NCBI GenBank assembly: GCA_016719465.1
Contig: JADJYY010000010.1
Coordinates: 48,805-112,804 of the forward strand
Source of the DNA: Hydrogenophilales bacterium
GTDB taxonomy: Bacteria; Pseudomonadota; Gammaproteobacteria; Burkholderiales; Thiobacillaceae
Direction: 5' to 3'
DNA length: 64,000 nt
Shown here: positions 1 through 7,558 of the stretch, one piece after another
Layout: every line of letters begins with the position of its first letter
Numbering within the stretch: position 1 is the first letter of the stretch
Program-made: the position numbers and the translations under genes
Notes under the pieces: generated by a model
Seen by the model: only the letters and a program-made list of their open reading frames with translations
Databases searched by the model: none
Told to the model about the DNA's origin: nothing

Positions 1-22
1 TCACAGGCATGTTCACTCGCAT
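1..22 (-). CDS. possible start of a gene running off the left edge
   Basis: On the minus strand an ATG at 22 reads M-R-V-N-M-P-V before leaving the window. A purine-rich GAGGA lies about six bases before it (around 28-35), a plausible ribosome binding site. Only seven codons are visible, so no product can be named. It could be a chance start. Confidence 0.3.
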
Positions 23-284
23 AGCATTTCCTCAGCGTGTACACCGAAAGCCATCGATGTCCCGGCCACTTCCGCCGGACGGCGCATGGCTCGGGTGATG
101 TCCGAGGATTAACGGCAGCGGGGGCGGCTTTAACGTGAAGTCGGCACCCCCGGGGGGGTGGGAACAGGCACGCTGGTGTCTTCTCAAAGCCATGTCCGTT
201 AGTCAGAAACTCGGGCCACGCGGGGAGAACGACCGAAGCCGGGGTGTGCTCCCGGTCGGCGGGCAAGACGCCCGGGGCGGCGGC

Positions 285-1166
285 TCAGGCGACCAGACGG
301 CGCAGGGCTTCCTGGTATTTTTCCGCCGTGCGGGCCACCACCTCGGGCGGCAACTCGGGCCCGGGCGATTGCTTGTTCCAGCCGGAGGCCGTCAGCCAGT
401 CGCGCACGTATTGCTTGTCGTAGCTCGGCGGATTCTCGCCGACCCGGTACTGGTCGGCGGGCCAGAAGCGGGAAGAGTCCGGCGTCAGCACTTCGTCGAT
501 GAGGGTCAGTGTTCCGGCCTCGTCTAGACCGAATTCGAACTTGGTGTCGGCGATGATGATGCCCCGGGTGAGGGCATACGCCGCGGCCGCCTGGTAGAGC
601 GCGATGGCCGCGTCCCGGACCCGGGCGGCGATTTCCGGGCCGAGCAGGGCCTGGCACTGGGCGAAATCGATGTTCTCGTCGTGGGCGCCCACGGCGGCCT
701 TGGTGGAGGGCGTGAACAGGGGCTCGGGCAACTTGTCCGCCAGTCTGAGCCCGGCCGGCAGGGGGATGCCACAGACCTTGCCGGTCTTCTGGTAATCCGC
801 CCAGCCCGACCCCACCAGATAGCCCCGCACGATAGCTTCCACCGGCAGGGCCTTGAGCCGTTTCACCACGATGGCGCGTCCGGCCACCTGGTCCCGCTCC
901 GAAGGTTGAACCACCGACTCCGGCGCGTCGCCGGTGAGTTGGTTAGGCAGGATGTTCGACAACTTCCCGAACCAGAAATCCGCCACCGCCGTCAGCACCT
1001 TGCCCTTGTCCGGGATGGGCGTGGGCAGCACCACGTCGAAGGCGGACAGCCGGTCGGTGGTGACGATAAGCATGCGTTTGTCATCGATGGCATAGATGTC
1101 GCGCACCTTGCCCTTGTGGATCAGGGGCAGGGACTGGATGGAGGATTCGAACAGGGCGTCGGTCAT
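285..1166 (-). CDS. purC: phosphoribosylaminoimidazole-succinocarboxamide synthase (SAICAR synthase)
   Basis: This enzyme ligates aspartate to carboxyaminoimidazole ribotide with ATP in de novo purine synthesis (cytoplasm). The 293-residue protein carries the N-terminal ATP-site signature GKVRDIY at residues 19-25, then SAFDVVLP, a central VRGYLVGSGW segment and a late SRFWPADQY motif. It is the longer form (about 290-300 residues) rather than the roughly 237-residue E. coli type. The start is the only ATG ahead of the conserved N-terminus. It stands alone here: purD and purH lie about 32 kb away, and the 284 bases downstream to the window edge show no complete gene. Confidence 0.95.
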   Translation of the reverse strand: MTDALFESSIQSLPLIHKGKVRDIYAIDDKRMLIVTTDRLSAFDVVLPTPIPDKGKVLTAVADFWFGKLSNILPNQLTGDAPESVVQPSERDQVAGRAIVVKRLKALPVEAIVRGYLVGSGWADYQKTGKVCGIPLPAGLRLADKLPEPLFTPSTKAAVGAHDENIDFAQCQALLGPEIAARVRDAAIALYQAAAAYALTRGIIIADTKFEFGLDEAGTLTLIDEVLTPDSSRFWPADQYRVGENPPSYDKQYVRDWLTASGWNKQSPGPELPPEVVARTAEKYQEALRRLVA

Positions 1167-1366
1167 GGTGTGCAGGCGGCTGGGGGATGCGGCATTTTAG
1201 CGGGTAGAGGGGTCGGGCGTGTCTTGGATGGATGCCGGGCCGCCCCAACCCTTCCGCGTATCCGATCATCGATCAGACCAGCGTGTAGCGCTTCATCGAG
1301 CCGCCGTAAGGAGAAAGCCATAAGTAATGATCGAGTTCCAGTGCATGCCGACGATGCCGTGGGTGG

Positions 1367-1792
1367 TCATGACTTGAGGGTCTTCAGGAAGATCTCGGCG
1401 CTGACGATGGGGCAGGCAATCTGGCCGGAGAGGCTGAGCAAATCCAGATCACCGCTGACCAGGTAGTCGGCCTGTGCGGCGACGGCGAGTTGCAAGAAGG
1501 GCTGGTCGTAAACGTCACGGCAAGCCGGCGTGGCGGGCGGCGGGCTGGGAATGCGCACGGTTTCGCACCAGGGCAGATAGTCGGCCAGCAACTCGCCCTG
1601 TTGGTCAGCGTCGAGCCTGAACTTGGGGTAAGCCAGTACGCGGATCAGTTCGGCGGTGGTGGTCCTGGACACGAGAGGAACAAAGCGGGCTCCCTGCCAG
1701 GCATGGCGCAGGATTGCGAGGCGGCCTTGGGCGAATACCAGGGCGGAGAGCACCAGGTTGGTGTCCAGCACCACGCGCGGTGGCTGGCTCAT
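1367..1792 (-). CDS. PIN-domain toxin of a type II toxin-antitoxin pair
   Basis: The 141-residue protein has the PIN nuclease fold signature: an N-terminal acidic D-T-N at residues 10-12 and a late acidic SGDLDLL motif near residue 115. PIN toxins of this kind (the 'putative toxin component, PIN family' group) are usually RNases held in check by a partner encoded just upstream. Here the upstream AbrB-like gene overlaps the start by 4 bases (1789-1792), typical of translational coupling. The RNA target cannot be told from sequence. Confidence 0.8.
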   Translation of the reverse strand: MSQPPRVVLDTNLVLSALVFAQGRLAILRHAWQGARFVPLVSRTTTAELIRVLAYPKFRLDADQQGELLADYLPWCETVRIPSPPPATPACRDVYDQPFLQLAVAAQADYLVSGDLDLLSLSGQIACPIVSAEIFLKTLKS

Positions 1793-2028
1793 TTCTTCTG
1801 TTTGGCGTCTGGTTGGCGCGCCCAGGCAACGGCATCGGCGATGTCCTGCTCCCGCAGGTCAAGTTCGGCCAGCTTGGCGCGCACGGCATCGGCGCGCTGA
1901 ATGCGGACGGGGGTGAGGATGATCTGTCCGTCCCGTGTCTGCACATCGAAGTATTCGGTGGGGCCGAGGGCGTTGGTCACGCTCTTGGGCAGGGTGAGCT
2001 GATTCTTGGCGGTCATCTTGGCGAGCAT
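1789..2028 (-). CDS. AbrB/MazE-type antitoxin
   Basis: This 79-residue protein starts with a SpoVT-AbrB swapped-hairpin DNA-binding motif (KMTAKNQLTLPKSV, residues 4-17) and ends in a charged helical tail that would bind and neutralise the toxin. Its stop overlaps the PIN toxin start. A perfect inverted repeat lies 18 bases before its ATG and is the likely autoregulatory operator. Members of this family repress their own operon, with the toxin as co-repressor. Confidence 0.8.
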   Translation of the reverse strand: MLAKMTAKNQLTLPKSVTNALGPTEYFDVQTRDGQIILTPVRIQRADAVRAKLAELDLREQDIADAVAWARQPDAKQKK

Positions 2029-2045
2029 GGTGCGTCTCGACGCGG

Positions 2046-2066
2046 AAAGTAAGGAAACCTTACTTT
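2046..2066. promoter_or_regulatory. palindromic operator of the PIN/AbrB module
   Basis: A perfect 9-base inverted repeat, AAAGTAAGG and CCTTACTTT, is separated by three bases and sits directly upstream of the antitoxin ATG. The position and symmetry suit binding by an AbrB-type dimer. That it is the operator is inferred from position. Confidence 0.6.
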
Positions 2067-2438
2067 AGTGTTGTTACGGACGAAGCTCAAGCCGCTGTTG
2101 GCTGCCAGAGCGCTTCGTTGAACCTAGAAACGGCAGTTGACCGCTCATTTGCCCTTGTCAAGGCGCATGGATATTGACGAAATGCCTTTCGGCTGACCTC
2201 ACCCCATATGTGAGGTCGCTACGCCCCCTCTGGCACGTCCGGGCGGGCGTCTGGCTTTGTTGCACCCGCAAGGGGTACGCCGGATTCGTAAGCCGCCAAA
2301 GGCGGCAACGACTCCGCTGCTCCTTCTTGCAGGCCCCGGCATGCGGCGTCGCCGATGGCGGCCTGGCGAATGTAACCGTCGTACGAGGAGCATAAGGTGA
2401 CTCGCGGTTCCGGCCGAATAGCAGCCACACCCCCGGAC
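2067..2438. other. non-coding stretch without a recognised gene
   Basis: About 370 bases lie between the antitoxin promoter region and the fba terminator. All frames give only short overlapping ORFs with no recognisable domain. A small perfect hairpin, GCCGCC-AAA-GGCGGC, is visible near 2290-2304. It could hold a promoter, a decayed gene or an unrecognised small RNA; nothing decides between these. Confidence 0.4.
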
Positions 2439-2468
2439 AAAAAAATGGCGGCCTATGGCCGCCATTTT
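2439..2468. terminator. terminator of fba, bidirectional in form
   Basis: The palindrome AAAATGGCGGCC-TAT-GGCCGCCATTTT lies 17 bases downstream of the fba stop. The stem is GC-rich near the loop and ends in an A run on one side and a T run on the other, so it could stop transcription in both directions. Confidence 0.85.
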
Positions 2469-2484
2469 CAGTAGGTACAGATGC

Positions 2485-3552
2485 TCAGTTGACCTTGGGG
2501 TCCAGCTCGCCCTTGTCGTAGCGCTTCTGCATGTCTTCCAGGCTGTAGACCTTGGTGATCTTGCTGGCCTGGCCGGCGGCGCCGAAGGCTTCGTAGCGGG
2601 CGGCGCAGATGCCGCTCATGGCCTTGGTGGCTTCCTTGAGGAACTTGCGCGGGTCGAAGTTGGCCTTGTTCTCGGCCAGGTGCTTGCGGATGGCGCCGGT
2701 GGAGGCCATGCGCAGGTCGGTGTCGATGTTCACCTTGCGCACGCCGTTCTTGATGCCTTCCACGATCTCGCTGACGGGCACGCCGTAAGTCTGGCCCATG
2801 TCGCCGCCGTAGCTGTTGATGATGGCGAGCCAGTCTTCCGGCACCGAGGAGGAACCGTGCATGACCAGGTGCACGCTGGGGATGCGCTGGTGGATTTCCT
2901 TGACGCGGTCGATGCGCAGCACCTTGCCGGTGGGCTTCTGGGTGAACTTGTAGGCGCCGTGGGAGGTGCCGATGGCGATGGCCAGGGCATCCACGTGGGT
3001 CTTGCTGACGAAGTCGGCGGCCTCGTTCGGGTCGGTCAGCAGGGCGGAATGGTCCAGCACGCCTTCGGCGCCGTGGCCGTCTTCCTCGCCGGCCTTGCCG
3101 GTTTCCAGGGAACCCAGGCAGCCCAGCTCGCCTTCCACGGAGACGCCGCAGGCATGGGCCAGTTCCGCCACGTGGCGGGTGGTGTCCACGTTGTATTCAT
3201 AGGTGGAGGGGGTCTTGCCGTCGGTGCCCAGGGAGCCATCCATCATCACGGAGCTGAAGCCGGACTGGATGGAGCGGAAGCAGATGCTGGGGGAAGCGCC
3301 GTGGTCCTGGTGCATGCACACGGGGATGTGGGGGTAGGACTCGATGGCGGCCAGGATCAGGTGGCGCAGGAAGGGCTCGCCGGCATAGGAACGGGCGCCG
3401 GCGGAGCCTTGCAGGATCACCGGGCTGTTGGTCTTGTCGGCGGCCTGCATGATGGCCTGGACCTGTTCCATGTTGTTGACGTTGAAGGCCGGCAGGCCGT
3501 AGCCGTTTTCGGCGGCGTGGTCGAGCAGTTGACGCAGGGAAATCAGAGCCAT
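2485..3552 (-). CDS. fba: class II fructose-bisphosphate aldolase
   Basis: It cleaves fructose-1,6-bisphosphate (or condenses the triose phosphates) in glycolysis, gluconeogenesis and the Calvin cycle. The 355-residue protein is the zinc-dependent class II, Calvin-type form. It has the metal-binding CMHQDHG motif near residue 80, a HGSSSVPEDW loop and a late NIDTDLRMA motif. It is the last gene of the minus-strand block tkt-gap-pgk-pyk-fba and is followed by a strong terminator. The ATG has an AGGAG-like site upstream (about 3561). Confidence 0.96.
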   Translation of the reverse strand: MALISLRQLLDHAAENGYGLPAFNVNNMEQVQAIMQAADKTNSPVILQGSAGARSYAGEPFLRHLILAAIESYPHIPVCMHQDHGASPSICFRSIQSGFSSVMMDGSLGTDGKTPSTYEYNVDTTRHVAELAHACGVSVEGELGCLGSLETGKAGEEDGHGAEGVLDHSALLTDPNEAADFVSKTHVDALAIAIGTSHGAYKFTQKPTGKVLRIDRVKEIHQRIPSVHLVMHGSSSVPEDWLAIINSYGGDMGQTYGVPVSEIVEGIKNGVRKVNIDTDLRMASTGAIRKHLAENKANFDPRKFLKEATKAMSGICAARYEAFGAAGQASKITKVYSLEDMQKRYDKGELDPKVN

Positions 3553-3580
3553 CTGGAAATCTCCTTTCGAGTGATAGTGA

Positions 3581-5014
3581 TCAGGCTTTCTTGCGTTCGC
3601 CGACGCGAACGATCTTCATGGTGTTGGTACCGCCGGGCTTGCCGATGGGCTCGCCGATGGTGAGCAGGATCAGGTCGCCGTTGCGCACCGCGCCGCGTCG
3701 CCGAAGCTCATCCTCCGCCTCCGACAGCAACTGGTCGCGTTCGTTGCTGGAAGGCTTGAAATTGACCGGATAGACGCCGCGGAACAGGGTCACCTTCCTG
3801 CGGGTTTCGACCTCCGGCGTCAGGGCGTAGATCGGCACGTGGGTGCTGATGCGGGACATCCACAGGGCCGTGGAGCCGGACTGGGTCATGGCGGCGATGG
3901 CCTTGATGTTCAGGTGCAGGGCGGTGAAGGCGGCGGACATGGCGATGGCCTCGTCCACCCGCAGGAAACCCTGGTCCATGACGCGGGCGCCGGCCATGGA
4001 GTCGTACTCCTTCTCCGCCTCCAGGCAGACCCGGTGCATGGCGGAAATGGCTTCCACCGGATATTTGCCGGCGGCGGTCTCGGCGGACAGCATGACCGCG
4101 TCGGTGCCGTCCAGCACCGCGTTGGCCACGTCGGACACCTCGGCCCGGGTGGGGATGGGGTTCTCGATCATGGACTCCATCATCTGGGTCGCGGTGATCA
4201 CCACCTTGTTCTTTTCCCGCGCCAGCTTGGTCATGCGCTTCTGCAGGGCGGGCACGGCGGCGTCGCCCACTTCCACGCCCAGGTCGCCCCGGGCCACCAT
4301 GATGGCGTCGGAGGCGTTGAGGATTTCATCCAGCGCCTCGATGGCTTCCGCCCGCTCGATCTTGGCCACGATCCAGGCCCGTCCCCCGGCGGCGCGCAGG
4401 ATTTCCCGCGCCTGCTGGATATCGGCGGCGGAGCGGGGAAAGGACACCGCCAGGTAATCCGCCTTGATGGCGGCGGCGGTCTTGATGTCCTCGATGTCCT
4501 TCTCGGTCAGGGCCGAGGCGGAAAGCCCCCCGCCCTTGCGGTTGATACCCTTGTTGTTGGACAGCACGCCGCCCTGCACCACCTTGCAGTGGACCTCGCT
4601 GCCCTGGACTTCCTCGACCCACATCTCGATGCGTCCGTCATCCAGCAGCAGGGTGGCTCCCCGGGTCACATCCTTGACCAGGTCCTTGTAATCGAGTCCG
4701 ACGCGAGCCTGGTCGCCCAGTTCGCAGGTGGCGTCGAAGATGAACTTGTCGCCCGTCTTCAGGCTGATCTTGCCATCCTTGAACTTGCCGATGCGGATCT
4801 TGGGGCCTTGCAGGTCCACCAGCACGCCCACGGCGCGGCCCCGGGTCTTGGCCAGGGAACGCACCAACTCGCAGCGCTGTTGATGTTCCTCGGCGCTGCC
4901 GTGGGAGAAATTGAGGCGGACCACGTCCACCCCGCCCTCGATCATCTTGTCCAGCACCTTGGGATCGGAACAGGCGGGACCGAGGGTGGCGACTATTTTT
5001 GTTCTGCGCAGCAT
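3581..5014 (-). CDS. pyk: pyruvate kinase
   Basis: It transfers phosphate from phosphoenolpyruvate to ADP, the last step of glycolysis. I place the start at the ATG at 5014 (MLRRTKIVATLGPA). The frame stays open upstream into pgk, but that part lacks homology and runs through a repeat. The resulting 477 residues match the family. Visible are the N-terminal TKIVATLGPA, the RLNFSHG substrate motif, the active-site lysine region WIVAKIERAEAIEALDEI and the MVARGDLGVEVG metal site. A 95-base spacer holding an inverted GGGAAAC repeat separates it from pgk. Confidence 0.95.
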   Translation of the reverse strand: MLRRTKIVATLGPACSDPKVLDKMIEGGVDVVRLNFSHGSAEEHQQRCELVRSLAKTRGRAVGVLVDLQGPKIRIGKFKDGKISLKTGDKFIFDATCELGDQARVGLDYKDLVKDVTRGATLLLDDGRIEMWVEEVQGSEVHCKVVQGGVLSNNKGINRKGGGLSASALTEKDIEDIKTAAAIKADYLAVSFPRSAADIQQAREILRAAGGRAWIVAKIERAEAIEALDEILNASDAIMVARGDLGVEVGDAAVPALQKRMTKLAREKNKVVITATQMMESMIENPIPTRAEVSDVANAVLDGTDAVMLSAETAAGKYPVEAISAMHRVCLEAEKEYDSMAGARVMDQGFLRVDEAIAMSAAFTALHLNIKAIAAMTQSGSTALWMSRISTHVPIYALTPEVETRRKVTLFRGVYPVNFKPSSNERDQLLSEAEDELRRRGAVRNGDLILLTIGEPIGKPGGTNTMKIVRVGERKKA

Positions 5015-5026
5015 GTTTGTTGCGGG

Positions 5027-5104
5027 AAACGAGAAACGGGAAACGGGAAACGCAACTGCGTCCGCCTCACACGTTTCCCGTTTCCCGCTTCCCTTTTCTC
5101 GCTT
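5027..5104. repeat. inverted pair of GGGAAAC tandem repeats
   Basis: Between pgk and pyk, a run of GGGAAAC-like heptamers (5030-5052) is mirrored by CGTTTCCCGTTTCCCG-type sequence (5072-5092), giving a long hairpin with a roughly 19-base loop. It lies in the pyk upstream region and could act as an mRNA hairpin or simply be a dispersed repeat. A similar structure of different sequence precedes purH. Confidence 0.65.
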
Positions 5105-5109
5105 TTCGC

Positions 5110-6294
5110 TCAGTTGGCCGCCCGCTTTTCCAGGATATCCACGGCGGGCAGGACCTTGCCCTCCAGATATTCCAGGAAGGCGCCGCCGGCGGTGGAAATG
5201 TAGGACACCTTGTCGTAGATGTCGTACTTCTGGATGGCGGCGATGGTGTCGCCGCCGCCGGCCAGGGTGAAAGCCTTGGTGTTGGCGATGGCCATGGCGA
5301 TGGCCTTGGTGCCTTCGCCGAACTGGTCGAATTCGAACACGCCGACCGGGCCGTTCCACACCACGGTGCCGGCCTTCATGATGATGTCGACCAGCTCCTG
5401 GGCCGACTTGGGCCCGATGTCGAAAATCATGTCGTCGTCGGCCACGGCGTCGGCGGCTTTGGCAACGGCGGGTTCGGCGGCGTCGAATTTCTTGCCACAG
5501 ACCACGTCGACGGCGATGGGGATGGTGGCGCCGCGGGCGGTCATCTTGGTGATCAGGGCCTGGGCGGTGGGGATCAGGTCGGCTTCACACAGGGACTTGC
5601 CGACGTTCTTGCCGGTGGCGGCCAGGAAGGTGTTGGCGATGCCGCCGCCGACCACCAGTTGCTCGCACTTCTCGGACAGGGCTTCCAGCACGGTCAGCTT
5701 GGTGGACACCTTGGAGCCGCCGACGATGGCGACCATGGGCCGGGCCGGGTTGGCCAGGGCCTTGTCCAGGGCTTCCAGTTCCTCGCTCACCAGCTTGCCG
5801 GCGCAGGCGGTGGGAGCGTACTGGGCGATGCCGTAGGTGGAGGCCTCGGCCCGGTGTGCGGTGCCGAAGGCGTCCATGACGAAGACGTCGCACAGGGCGG
5901 CGTATTTGCGGGCGGTTTCCTCGACGTTCTTCTTCTCGCCCTTGTTGACGCGGCAGTTTTCCAGCAGGACGACCTCGCCCTCGGCGACGTCAAAGCCCCC
6001 GTTCACCCAATCCTTGATCAGGCGCACCGGCTTGCCCAGCTTGGCGGCCATCACGTCGGCCACGGGTTGCAGGGAGACCTCGGGGGTCCACTCGCCTTCG
6101 GTGGGACGGCCCAGGTGGGAGGTGACCATGACCCTGGCGCCGGCCTTGAGGGCATGCTCGATGGTGGGCATGGAGGCGGTGATGCGGGCGTCGGAGGTGA
6201 CCTTGCCTTCCTTGACGGGCACGTTCAGGTCGGCGCGGATGAAGACGCGCTTGCCCTTCAGGTCCAGGTCGGTCATGCGGAGGAATTTGGCCAT
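5110..6294 (-). CDS. pgk: phosphoglycerate kinase
   Basis: It interconverts 1,3-bisphosphoglycerate plus ADP with 3-phosphoglycerate plus ATP. The 394-residue length is standard. Signature elements are RADLNVPV (residues 19-26), TSHLGRP in the first third, the nucleotide-side IVGGSKVSTK in the middle and STAGGAFLEYLEGK at the C-terminus. It lies between gap and pyk in the same orientation. A REP-like palindrome fills the gap to gap. Confidence 0.96.
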   Translation of the reverse strand: MAKFLRMTDLDLKGKRVFIRADLNVPVKEGKVTSDARITASMPTIEHALKAGARVMVTSHLGRPTEGEWTPEVSLQPVADVMAAKLGKPVRLIKDWVNGGFDVAEGEVVLLENCRVNKGEKKNVEETARKYAALCDVFVMDAFGTAHRAEASTYGIAQYAPTACAGKLVSEELEALDKALANPARPMVAIVGGSKVSTKLTVLEALSEKCEQLVVGGGIANTFLAATGKNVGKSLCEADLIPTAQALITKMTARGATIPIAVDVVCGKKFDAAEPAVAKAADAVADDDMIFDIGPKSAQELVDIIMKAGTVVWNGPVGVFEFDQFGEGTKAIAMAIANTKAFTLAGGGDTIAAIQKYDIYDKVSYISTAGGAFLEYLEGKVLPAVDILEKRAAN

Positions 6295-6365
6295 TGTTGT
6301 GCTCCTTGGAGAGTTAAGCGGTAAGGAATAAGGGGGCCTATGCCTTACAGCTCAGGTTGTTCGGG

Positions 6366-6449
6366 CGTAGGGTGGGTTAGGCCGAAGGCCGTAACCCACC
6401 ATGACGCTATTGGCGGGTTACGCCGCTCGCGCGGCTAACCCACCCTACG
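6366..6449. repeat. REP-like palindromic repeat, copy A
   Basis: A head-to-head arrangement of the unit GTAGGGTGGGTTA-GGCC-(N)-GGCC-GTAACCCACC is followed by its inverted, diverged partner ending TAACCCACCCTAC. Each half is itself a hairpin and the two halves form a larger one. Related copies occur at 7472-7550, 38354-38432 and 39482-39553, always between genes of one operon. Confidence 0.8.
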
Positions 6450-6452
6450 GCC

Positions 6453-7451
6453 TTACTTGGCGACGTGCTCCACCAGACGCAGCATGTTGCAGGTGTAGCC
6501 ATACTCGTTGTCGTACCAGGCCACGACCTTGACGAAGGTGCCGTCCAGGGCGATGCCGGCTTCGGCGTCGAAGGTGGAAGGCGCGCTGTTGCCGACGAAG
6601 TCGGTGGAGACCACCTTCTCGTCGGTGTAGCCCAGCACGCCCTTCAGGGCGCCCTGGGAGGCGGCCTTCATGGCGGCGCAGATGTCGGCGTAGGCGGCTT
6701 CCTTGTTCAGTTCCACGGTCAGGTCAACCACGGAGACGTCGGAGGTGGGGACGCGGAAGGCCATGCCGGTGAGCTTCTTGTTCAGCTCGGGCAGCACCTT
6801 GCCGACGGCCTTGGCGGCGCCGGTGGAGGACGGGATGATGTTTTCCAGGATGCCGCGGCCACCGCGCCAATCCTTCTTGGAGGGTCCGTCCACGGTCTTC
6901 TGGGTGGCGGTGGCGGCATGCACGGTGGTCATCAGGCCGCGCTTGATGCCCCAGTTGTCGTTCAGCACCTTGGCCACGGGAGCCAGGCAGTTGGTGGTGC
7001 AGGAAGCGGCGGACACGATGGTCTGGCCGGCATAGGTGGCGTGGTTCACGCCGTAGACGAACATCGGGGTGTCGTCCTTGGAAGGAGCGGACTGGACCAC
7101 CTTCTTGGCGCCGGCGGCGATGTGGGCCTGGCAGGACTCGGTGGTCAGGAAGAAGCCGGTGCAGTCGATGACGATGTCGGCGCCCACTTCGTTCCACTTC
7201 AGGTTGGCGGGATCCTTCTCGGCGGTCAGGCGGATGGTCTTGCCGTTGACCTTCAGGTTGTTGCCGTCGACGGCCACGTCACCGTTGAAGCGACCGTGCA
7301 CGGAGTCGTACTTCAGCATGTAGGCCAGGTAGTCGGGTTCCAGCAGGTCGTTGATGGCGACCACTTCGATGCCCGGGAAATCCTTGGCGATGGCGCGGAA
7401 AGCCATGCGACCGATACGACCGAAACCATTGATGCCAACTTTGATAGCCAT
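6453..7451 (-). CDS. gap: glyceraldehyde-3-phosphate dehydrogenase, type I
   Basis: It oxidises glyceraldehyde-3-phosphate with NAD(P) and phosphate. The 332 residues begin with the Rossmann INGFGRIGR motif (residues 8-16) and carry the catalytic cysteine in SAASCTTNCLAPV near residue 153. The last portion has the WYDNEYGY signature. It is flanked by REP-like palindromes on both sides, between tkt upstream and pgk downstream on the same strand. Cofactor preference cannot be fixed from sequence alone. Confidence 0.96.
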   Translation of the reverse strand: MAIKVGINGFGRIGRMAFRAIAKDFPGIEVVAINDLLEPDYLAYMLKYDSVHGRFNGDVAVDGNNLKVNGKTIRLTAEKDPANLKWNEVGADIVIDCTGFFLTTESCQAHIAAGAKKVVQSAPSKDDTPMFVYGVNHATYAGQTIVSAASCTTNCLAPVAKVLNDNWGIKRGLMTTVHAATATQKTVDGPSKKDWRGGRGILENIIPSSTGAAKAVGKVLPELNKKLTGMAFRVPTSDVSVVDLTVELNKEAAYADICAAMKAASQGALKGVLGYTDEKVVSTDFVGNSAPSTFDAEAGIALDGTFVKVVAWYDNEYGYTCNMLRLVEHVAK

Positions 7452-7471
7452 GCTTAGCTCCTTTTAGAAAA

Positions 7472-7550
7472 GTAGGTCGGGTTAGCGCAGCGTAACCCGA
7501 CATTCATTGCTGTTCGTCGGGTTACGGCCCGCGGCCCAACCCGACCTACG
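7472..7550. repeat. REP-like palindromic repeat, copy B
   Basis: Between tkt and gap, GTAGGTCGGGTTA-GCGCAGC-GTAACCCGAC is followed by GTCGGGTTACGG and CCCAACCCGACCTAC. It is the same architecture as copy A but with GTCGGGTTA in place of GTGGGTTA, so it is a subfamily variant whose changes are compensated in both arms. Confidence 0.8.
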
Positions 7551-7558
7551 GACTTGAA

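Noticed and set aside
2158..2465. Short ORFs on both strands downstream of fba
   Set aside because: They overlap each other in several frames, have no domain or ribosome site, and one runs through the fba terminator.
3581..5359. Pyruvate kinase starting inside pgk
   Set aside because: The upstream 115 codons are the shadow of pgk and a repeat; conserved sequence begins at the ATG at 5014.
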